64,000 nucleotides of DNA from Brachionus plicatilis (Eukaryota; Rotifera; Eurotatoria; Ploima; Brachionidae), in the NCBI GenBank assembly GCA_010279815.1, contig QEOQ01000141.1:310001-374000 (forward strand). Reading direction: 5' to 3'. Within the stretch, counting starts at the first letter, position 1; every line of letters starts with the position of its first letter. The notes under the pieces were generated by a model, which worked only from the letters and a program-made list of their open reading frames with translations, was not told the DNA's origin and searched no databases. The position numbers and the translations under genes are program-made. This document shows positions 55,576 through 64,000 of this stretch, piece after piece.

Positions 55576-58500
55576 TATTTATACTCTAATTCAAAACATT
55601 TAAAAAACTAAAATTTATAAAATAAAAAATGTGAATTAATTTTTTTATAAATTTTATTCATAAACTGAGAAGTATAAATGAGTAAAAATTAACATGAGGC
55701 AACTTTTACATTTTGTCTTTGACTAATTTTTTAATTTAATTTTTTTTCATAAAATAATAATAATTTTGGTAAATAAAACACAAATTTAGGCTTTACTTTA
55801 ATCTCCGTGCAATTTATATGTAAACTACAAATTATAATAATACAAACGAAATTCAAATTAGCCTAAAATTTGAGGCCTTTATTAAAGTCAATATTAAAAG
55901 AATTGAATTAAGTTTCCAATTAAACTTAACACAAGAAACTTTTCAAAATGGAGCAAGCATGGTTAAATTAAATAGGACACTGGTTAAAAATAAATACTGA
56001 ACCTTTTTTTTGATTTAAATATCTTTTATAAAAAATTCTATTAACATGACTGGAATTTATAATTTAAGCCCAGACTTACGAATTAATATTGAGCAAATTT
56101 TTAAACTATATTGGCCATTTAATATTTATTCCTTCTAAATTTAAACTTAATAAATTATTAAGACGCAGTAGAAAATTATTCATGATTCTTTAAATAGAAA
56201 TTTTTTAAAATAAGATATGAAAAAAAGTTAACGTATATCAAATTTTCATAAGAATAACAAAATAGAAAACAGATAAATCTATTAGAATAAAATAAATTGG
56301 TAAAACTTTTATTTTCCAAAGCATATATACTAGAAAAAAAATCATAAAAATTTTTGACAAGAATTCCTTTTGAAATTTATCATTTTTAAATAGGTTTACT
56401 TTTCTTTAATGCACCGAAATAAACACCCATACTAATTAATACAGTGCTATTATTCTAATTTAACGTATTAATAAAAAAATTAAATTTAAAAAATCAATTA
56501 CTACTTATCTTTAATTTTTGTAAAGAGTTTCGGTATTAATTTATTAAAAAATAATTAAATACTCATTTCTTATTAGTTTCAGATGTTTTTTATAACTTTT
56601 CAATTTATTAAAATATAAATTTACCTCAGAATTCGTTCGAATAACTTTGGCTTTCCTCTAAATCGCTCATATTTACAATCGTATATTGATGAGTTTTGTT
56701 GGAGGCATAACCAGAGTCTATCTCGAGCGGGAAGTTTTGGTGCAATTTTGAGTTTAATTTCTAAAAAATTTAGATTGTGATAATATTGATGATATAACAG
56801 CACAGTTATTCAGTTAAGTTGTATTAATTTTGACGATGAAAAATTAGATCTTATTGATTGATGATGATGAAGAAACTCTAAGTGATGTAGAAAAAAATTT
56901 ACCGGATGGTGTAATAGAAGATTCTGGGTTTAATAATTCAAATAATCAAATAAGCAAAAATGTCAACGATGAAGATGAGTTTCTTCTAAGAACAGTTGAA
57001 CCATTATGTCAAGTAGATCTTGTTCTGTTTGAATCAGCTATTGAGTAAGCAAATATTGGACAGTGAATATATTTCATATCGATTCTTTAGCGATTTAAAG
57101 CTCGAACAATAGAAAATTATACATGAGTTTTGTGAAAAATACGAACTTAAACATATAAAAAGTGGTACAAGATAAAAGATAATTACCATTTCGAGTTTGA
57201 TCATACCAAAAAATACCAACAACAACATTCAAAAAATAAGCAATCAAAAGCTGCAAGTTAATGATCATTTAAAATAGGTGATCTGAAAAAATTCTAATTC
57301 AAAAAAATGTGGTAGACCAAAAAAAAATTAAAAGAAAATTAGATTTAGGATTTTACCTTTTTCTATTTAATTGGATTATTAATCTACTAAACAAACTTTT
57401 ATTAATTATTAGTAATATCTATAGAATAAAATGAATATCAGTTAATTGAATAATCGATATTGAAATTTCAAGATATTGATATTCAAGATTATATATGACT
57501 CATTTTTTTCAGTATATTTGATAAAAAAAAAATGAAAAGTCAATTTTGTTGGTTAACTTAATTCCTAATTAAAAAATTATGTATCATTTGACAGCAATTG
57601 TTTTTAAGCAATCTTTGAATCATTTTTGTGGTCGAAAAAACAAAAAAAAATTTAATTCAAATGCTTTCAAATTGACTATGTTTTTTCAGGGTTTGTGGAA
57701 TTTTTTAAGAAAAGCTTGGAAGATATAAATTACTAGCATTAAAGTTTCATCAATTAAATTGTTAAATGGTCTTTTTCCATAGATATTTTTTTTACAATTT
57801 GATTGATAAATTGCTAGCTTTAATCGATATTTTACCATATTTTAGCGTAAAATATCGGAATCTAAAAGACAGTATTTATCGTAAAATAACGATAATTATT
57901 GTAAAAGTCAATGAAAAAAAATCCAAAATTTTTTATAAATTCCATGAAAAAAACATTTTTTAAAACTTTTTGAAAAATTAAAAAAAAATAAATTGAATGA
58001 GTTCTGAGCGAAATTGACGTAAATTTGGGTAAATTTTAGTAATCAATGATTAAAAAAGATGGAAAATAAGTTAAATCTTTTTTTCTAATATTATTTAATT
58101 TTAAAATTATTTTTTCAAAAAATAAATAGGAGATACTTTTGCAATCTTATAACATTAATATTTAATAGATAACTTGAAACAAAGAATATTTAGTTTTACG
58201 AAAACATATTACATGATATTCAACATAATTCACGTAAAATATGAATTCATCGCATCATAACAGTACTGTATGGTTGCAATTTTAAAAATAAAATCTAATT
58301 AAAAATTTTCTCTTAGAAAGATAAAAGTTTTTAGCTTCTATCTTAGAGTTAAATTATTTTCAACTTAAAATAAAATAAAATTTAACTTTATAATTTAAGA
58401 TTTTTTACATTCTTATAACATTTAAAAGCTTTATATTTAAAAGGGATTATAATTTTTTAGAAATGTATTGAAATTTAATTGCGAATTTAAAATTTTTTTG

Positions 58501-58851
58501 ATAAAATTTGAAAAACGAAATATGATCTTTTTTTGCTTTGCCAGTCAAACTTATTTTAGAAAACTTCTCTTTTTTACTATTCAATTTAAATGGACATTAT
58601 AAGCGCATAAAAAATTTAAAAATCAATTTTATTTCAAATTTTATTGTAAATTAATAAAAAAAGCCAGTAAAAATTCAGAAAAATAAATAATGATCAATTT
58701 AAATCTACTCATTGCTGAAGTTTATTTGATATTCTGATACAAAATCTAAGTATAAATATTATTGAGTGCCAGATGGAGCCGCGTAATTCGGTTTGTTGCT
58801 AAGTATTAAATAAGAATTAAAAGATTAAAATAAAAAAAAAAAAATTTATTA
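55576..58851. other. Intergenic interval SH3BP5 / LIM gene
   Basis: About 3.3 kb of AT-rich DNA. One possible exon-like block on the plus strand (56843-57042) is listed separately. The minus frame 56621-56803 is non-ATG and unrecognised. Nothing else supported. Confidence 0.6.
56843..57042 (+). other. Exon-like acidic open block, unidentified
   Basis: Preceded by an acceptor-like AATTAG (AG at 56841-56842) and closed by a donor-like GTAAGC at 57043. The block reads LIDDDEETLSDVEKNLPDG and ends EPLCQVDLVLFESAIE. The higher codon complexity and the two plausible splice sites distinguish it from the surroundings, but no flanking exons or domain were found. It could be a gene relic or chance. 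Confidence 0.2.
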
Positions 58852-59191
58852 TTACGACATAGCAGTTTCTTTATTTCCTAAATGTTCACCACTGTCCATA
58901 CTTAGGCATCCAGCGCCACCTCCAAAACCATAACCTTTCGGACCAAATTTTCGACCATAACATTGCTTACAAAATACTTGACCCTCATGTTCAGCTACAG
59001 TGGTTGATTCCAACATTTTTCTACATAAGCCTAGATAAAAAATTAAAGAAAAAATCAGTAGAGATTAAAAAATTACCGCAAGTGAAGCACATTTTGTGCC
59101 ATTTTTGTCCAGCACCTAGGACCTCTTCAGCTGCGTAGACAGCTTTACTGCATTTTGGACATCGAAAAATCTCTGGTGCTTTGAAAGGCAT
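58852..59191 (-). CDS. Mlp60A: Single-LIM muscle protein (Mlp60A / CSRP family)
   Basis: Two exons in transcript order: 59077-59191 and 58852-59030; 97 aa. Muscle LIM/cysteine-rich proteins sit at Z-discs and in nuclei of muscle and act as zinc-binding adaptors for alpha-actinin and transcription factors. One LIM domain is complete: C11, C14, H32, C35 (first zinc), C38, C41, C59, C62 (second zinc). It is followed by the hallmark glycine-rich signature [19 protein letters not shown]. The length matches the short insect Mlp60A form and not the two-LIM vertebrate CSRPs; a further LIM exon downstream was not seen. The intron (59031-59076, 46 nt) splits a Gly codon inside the domain. AATAAA (58845-58850 on this strand) follows the stop almost directly. 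Confidence 0.95.
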
Positions 59192-60157
59192 TTTTTTTTA
59201 AAAGCTTTTATGATTTTAACTGTAAAAAAGAATTAGTTGATTGAGTTTAAAGAAGAGAAGCTAGCGAATAAAAGTAAAAGTTATAGATAAATAATTTGAG
59301 AATTTCAATATTTAAATACTGATCCAAAAATTGAACCCTTTTCATTGCTTGGTTTAATTTATTCATGTTCAATATTTCTCAATTCTATTAGATAAAATTT
59401 GCAGAATAATCAAGATATTGATTTTCTATTACTTAAAAAATAAGATATCTCCTACCTTTTTCATTCTGCTTTAGTCAAAAATTATTTCAAAATATTTAAT
59501 AAGCATTTGCTGGCAAATTTTTAATGCAAGATTTACTTTATTTCGATACTTCAAACTAAATATTCCGATGGAATATTTTAGAATTATTATACAAATTAGA
59601 ATAAGTTATTTAACCTTAAATTCTATTATTTAAAGATTTTCTGACTAAGCCGTGAAAAGAATGTGATCAAGAAACATAAGGAGGCTTAATGTTGCTGTTG
59701 AATTATCCTAAGTTGCATATTACGCCTCTTTAGCTAAATTATCTAGAAAATTGAAAATCTAGAAATTTTTTTTTCTTCAAGTATATTTTATTTACAGAGT
59801 TGTTCTTGATCGAATAAAATAATGCACTAATCTATAATTTTAAAAGGAGGCTTTGAATAAAAGAATTTTTGTAATTTTTTATGCTATTTTTAGAACTGTA
59901 AAATGTAAGATCAGAAAAATTTTAAGATAAGATCTTTAATAAAATTTAAATAAATAAAGGAGGAAATAGTATATTTTTTAAAAGAATTTGATAATTTGAT
60001 AATATAATTTATTAAATTTAATTTACTGTGAGTCAAAAATATTGAAATCTAATTTTTTCTAAATCATAAAACAAGACTTTTTGAATATTTTTTTTTAATG
60101 TTAAACTTGTAAATAAATTAATAAATTTTATTTTAATTTTTTTTTGGTTGATTATTA
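59192..60157. other. LIM gene upstream region
   Basis: AT-rich, no gene or repeat recognised up to the assembly gap. Confidence 0.6.
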
Positions 60158-60812
60158 NNNNNNNNNNNNNNNNNNNNNNNNNNNNNNNNNNNNNNNNNNN
60201 NNNNNNNNNNNNNNNNNNNNNNNNNNNNNNNNNNNNNNNNNNNNNNNNNNNNNNNNNNNNNNNNNNNNNNNNNNNNNNNNNNNNNNNNNNNNNNNNNNNN
60301 NNNNNNNNNNNNNNNNNNNNNNNNNNNNNNNNNNNNNNNNNNNNNNNNNNNNNNNNNNNNNNNNNNNNNNNNNNNNNNNNNNNNNNNNNNNNNNNNNNNN
60401 NNNNNNNNNNNNNNNNNNNNNNNNNNNNNNNNNNNNNNNNNNNNNNNNNNNNNNNNNNNNNNNNNNNNNNNNNNNNNNNNNNNNNNNNNNNNNNNNNNNN
60501 NNNNNNNNNNNNNNNNNNNNNNNNNNNNNNNNNNNNNNNNNNNNNNNNNNNNNNNNNNNNNNNNNNNNNNNNNNNNNNNNNNNNNNNNNNNNNNNNNNNN
60601 NNNNNNNNNNNNNNNNNNNNNNNNNNNNNNNNNNNNNNNNNNNNNNNNNNNNNNNNNNNNNNNNNNNNNNNNNNNNNNNNNNNNNNNNNNNNNNNNNNNN
60701 NNNNNNNNNNNNNNNNNNNNNNNNNNNNNNNNNNNNNNNNNNNNNNNNNNNNNNNNNNNNNNNNNNNNNNNNNNNNNNNNNNNNNNNNNNNNNNNNNNNN
60801 NNNNNNNNNNNN
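60158..60812. other. Assembly gap (655 N)
   Basis: Run of N. It borders a LINE fragment, so unresolved repeat sequence is the likely cause of the gap. Frames consisting of X residues here are meaningless. Confidence 0.99.
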
Positions 60813-61340
60813 AACAAAATCTGTGTAAATTAAATTTATATTATTGAAAATTGATAGCTTAAACGTTGAAAACTTCAACATTGATCTCTTGATCACAAAG
60901 CAATTTATTAATCTTGAATAAAAATGTTCAAATGTTTTTTCTCCACTTTTTGATTTGGTCATTGGTTCAATAAGGTTATTACTGTTCCTTAAAATATAAT
61001 TCAAATTTTTTGAGTCATTTTTCTTTAATTTTTCTTTAAGAATTAGCGGAGCATTGAAATAAAGTAGACATTTATAAGAAAAAGTTAGCATCCTTTCAAA
61101 AATTCGATGTTGAAATGAATAAAGACCATACTTTTCTAAAGAGTTATTTATTTCATTAAAGCTGTTTGCTTCTAGCTTAAGATTTAAAAGTTTTATGATA
61201 GAGATATAATAACTTTTAGCTAATTTGTTTATTGCTTCTTTTGAAAAATAGCATAAAAGCGTAGAGCAATAGTCAAAATACGGGAGGATAAAAGTCTTAA
61301 AAAACTGTATCTTTACTGAAGTAGCAAGATAGAAAATTGA
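60813..61340 (-). mobile_element. LINE (non-LTR retrotransposon) fragment, C-terminal RT region
   Basis: The minus strand from about 61334 down to the gap reads as the end of an ORF2 reverse-transcriptase protein: FYLATSVKIQFFKTFILPYF then DYCSTLLCYFSKEAINKL, later EKYGLYSFQHRIFERMLTFS and GEKTFEHFYSRLIN. IQFFKTFILPYFDYC is the usual block after the RT thumb in CR1/Jockey/RTE-like elements. Upstream (higher coordinates) the frame breaks near 61335 and stops appear, so the copy is decayed. The 3' end is in or beyond the gap. Confidence 0.7.
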
Positions 61341-61879
61341 ATAGCTTTTTTACTTAAAGGAATGATTTAGTTTTGTTGGATGCTTAAAGATTAAGCCAAT
61401 TTTCTTAATCTGAAAATATACATCTGCAAAAACTCTGCAAAGTAATTGAACAAATTATTAGAATATTGGCGTTCAAAACGCATAAAATTGCATACTTTTT
61501 TTACTTTATTTAGTAAATCTGCTTGAAATTAAGCATTTTACAACACTTAATTATCTCTTTTAGTTAAAAAATTATTTTAACTCTTCTGAATTGAAACTAA
61601 CTTCATAGTCCCCCAACTTAAATATTTTTATTTCATTTAAAACTTGCTTTGATTTACATATTGGTAAAATCGAATTCTATATTATCCATAAAGTTTAAAA
61701 TCAGTTTACAAAATATTAGAGAACATGAAAAATTTATCTATTCATATGGCTTGTGAATGATTTTTTAGAATTATTAAATCTGTAGCAAAATATTTTAAGA
61801 ACAAGCATGATTTTTTAAAAATTCTCCAATGTTTAAAAAATCTAAATAAAGAATAATTTGAAAACTAATGAATGCTAAT

Positions 61880-62042
61880 ACCGTATTCCCTCGTTCGATT
61901 ATGCTGCACTACAAGCTAAGACATGCAGATTAAAACATCAAATTTAAAATATTTTAGCATGGGTGAAAGGTACTTTGGTCCATGGTCCAAAACCTGGTAG
62001 CTTAATTTATGGTGCGGCATAATCGAACGAGGGAATACGGTA
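61880..62042. mobile_element. Intact short MITE with TA at both ends (163 bp)
   Basis: TACCGTATTCCCTCGTTCGA at the left is matched by its exact reverse complement at the right (ending GGGAATACGGTA). The repeat extends about 31 bp to GATTATGCTGCAC / GTGCGGCATAATC with one mismatch. TA at the outer edges suggests Tc1/mariner-type TA insertion. The interior contains AAGCTAAGACATGC and TTTTAGCATGGG, shared with the copies near 988 and 46224. No coding capacity. Confidence 0.75.
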
Positions 62043-62186
62043 ATAATGATATTAATTAGAAGTTTGTTTTTATGTCGCAATTTTCAAATTTAGGCTGGCC
62101 AGAAAAGTAAAAATAAATTTTGAGAAAAATTTAAATTCCATGACTTGACTCATGACCAAAAAATTCCACAAAATTTTTTGGAGCAT

Positions 62187-62290
62187 GAGTGGGAGTTTGA
62201 GTGATTAGCACTCAACTTACACTCACACTTGATCAAGTATAATTTTTGCGTGATACACTCACACTCACAGTCAAACACGCAATTTTTTTG
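62187..62290. repeat. GAGTG/CACTC-rich patch with imperfect hairpin
   Basis: TGAGTGGGAGTTTGAGTG is followed by CACTCAACTTACACTCA, an imperfect inverted repeat with a short loop. ACACTCACACTCACAG and GCGTG repeats come next. A degenerate simple repeat or the remains of a small element. Confidence 0.35.
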
Positions 62291-64000
62291 CGTGACAAAA
62301 TTTTAAAAAAATTAAAATTTTTTTTTTTAATGACATATTAAATTGAATTAAATTTTAAGCATCTTGTAATATTTTTTAAGTTCGAAATTTTTATTTAAAT
62401 ACGCAAAAATTAGCAAAAAGACTCGGTCTAGAACTTTTTACTAAGATCTAATTTTGTTTCAAAATTTTTCTCATTTATCGATGATTTATTTTTAGTTTTG
62501 AAATTTAAAAAAATATTTTTGTGTTACAACAATAGCTTTATTAATTTAAAAAATATATTATTTTTTGATAAGTTAAAAAATAAGGGGAAATAAATTGGTT
62601 TCAATTTGTTCGCTTCAATTCGTCTTACATTTCATTAATTTTTGAAAAAAATTATAAAAAGTTAATTTTAATGAAATTTTTTAGGAAAAAACTGGATTGT
62701 TATGAACTTTATTACTTCATTCAATTGAGAAAATAGAGTTGTGTGAATCTTAAAAAAACTTTAAACTATAAAAATCTTCTTCTTCGTCTAACAACTTTTC
62801 TCCTTGTTTTTTTCTTAATCGAATGAACATGTTCATAGTGGATATTTTATTTTATTGTCGTAATCAAAGAAAGTACTATCTACTGCACCGTATAGCATCA
62901 ATCCAAGCTTTGATGAATTTATATTTTTTGATAGAACAAATAAGAAATAAAATTCAAAAAGACTTGAATCAGAATGATACGACGGCGTATTAAAATGAAT
63001 TGTTACTTTATTTTTTAAAACAAAGTAACTTTACAATCTATTTCTTAGCCAAAAAATGATTCTTCGCAAATAAAAAAAAAATTTTGTTATTATTTATTAT
63101 TACAGAAAAAATAATCGAATCAATCGAACAATAGAATCTAAATATATTGAATTTATTTATTGGACAATCTGTTCTAGAAAAGCTCCTTCAGATTTAAAAA
63201 ATTAAAGCATCCATGACATTCTATTTATTTACAATTGAAAAAAGTTGAAAAAAGTGAAAATTATTAAATTAAAGTTATCCTCAAAAATAATACTTGAGAA
63301 ATAAAAAAATTTTATGATTCCAAGAATGATGAGAAAAAATTTGTGTATATTCAGATTGAGAACTAGCAAACAACCTCATTTATTCAAGTTGGTCTTAAAA
63401 CTCACAAATTTCAAATGATCGATATTATATTCAATATATCAACAATCTAGTTTATGATGAAGCATAAAAAAATTTAAAAAATAAAATCTGAATTTTATAT
63501 TGAAATTTTTATATTGAAAAAGCAAATAATTTTTGTAATTTAATTATTTCTATAAGCATTTTAATTATAATTATAAATGGAGAGTTAATCAATCTTCAAT
63601 AAGCCTAGGGCACTTTTTAGTTGATTAAACTTAAGCTTTGAAAAAAATCGAGATTATCCGAAATAATTTGATAAAAAATTCTCTACAAGAAATTTGGTGA
63701 ATAAACTAAAAGGAGGCATTTGCTTATGATTAAATGTATGAAGATTAAAATCGGCACATCCGCTGGTAATAATGGAAAAGGAAATAAATTTAAAAAAATT
63801 AACTGAAAGTCATTTATTCAATAGTTAAGATATTTATTTTAACTGAAGACATGCTTTTTAGAAAAGAAATCCGCTATCATCGAGATTTTTTTATTGATTG
63901 TTAATAGTAACTAAATGAAGAAAAATAAATTTAGTTAAAAATTGTAAAAACTTGTTTATGCGAACAAAATCTAATTTTTCTTTATAGTTTTTCTTTTATT

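Larger units (their letters stand above)
61341..64000. other. Right-hand AT-rich interval with MITE
   Basis: No gene supported. Holds the intact MITE at 61880-62042 and a GAGTG/CACTC-rich patch at about 62180-62290 (both noted separately). The rest to the window edge is low-complexity AT-rich DNA. Confidence 0.65.

Noticed and set aside
60033..61091. Long frame running through the N gap
   Set aside because: The middle is N. Only the part right of the gap is real sequence, and it belongs to a decayed LINE.

Overview
The window is eukaryotic nuclear DNA from an invertebrate animal. It is very AT-rich, with homopolymer-laden intergenic DNA, GT..AG introns (many only 40-90 nt) and animal gene families. 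My best guess is a monogonont rotifer (Brachionus-like). That rests on the base composition, the compact introns and the style of the LINE reverse-transcriptase C-terminus at about 61.3 kb; it is an inference, not a proof. One assembly gap (N) lies at 60158-60812.

Layout. 1-316 (-): 5' end of a MARCHF6/Doa10-type RING-CH ubiquitin ligase, running off the left edge. 3464-4657 (-): single-exon RMND1 (DUF155). 4658-13532: gene-poor, probably including the unseen 5' exon of the next gene. 13533-34151 (+): a nearly complete beta-heavy spectrin (karst type) in nine coding exons, with two CH domains, about 30 spectrin repeats, an SH3 domain, a PH domain and a basic tail. Its introns carry a LINE 3' end with a long ATT microsatellite and two oppositely oriented copies of an inverted-repeat element. 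37629-39864 (+): SLC1/EAAT glutamate transporter, seven exons. 41082-42723 (+): NEMP1-type inner nuclear membrane protein, nine exons. 44246-45609 and 48461-49492 (both -): two uracil-DNA glycosylase paralogues with different intron positions; between them lie repeats and a pogo/Tigger relic. 50054-51901 (+): mitochondrial citrate synthase, nine exons. 52616-53636: a 1021-bp transposable element with 135-bp near-identical terminal inverted repeats and a perfect 8-bp target-site duplication, holding a broken acidic/C2H2 zinc-finger reading frame. 54328-55575 (-): SH3BP5, single exon. 58852-59191 (-): single-LIM muscle protein (Mlp60A/CSRP type), two exons. 60813-61340 (-): LINE fragment beside the gap. 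61880-62042: a short MITE flanked by TA.

The genes are ordinary, unrelated housekeeping or structural genes and do not form a functional cluster. The joined exons of spectrin, EAAT, NEMP1, both UNGs, citrate synthase and the LIM protein all keep frame exactly, so these models are well supported. The least ordinary items are the GTGACC-rich transposon at 52.6-53.6 kb, the UNG pair, and the paired inverted repeats in the spectrin introns.
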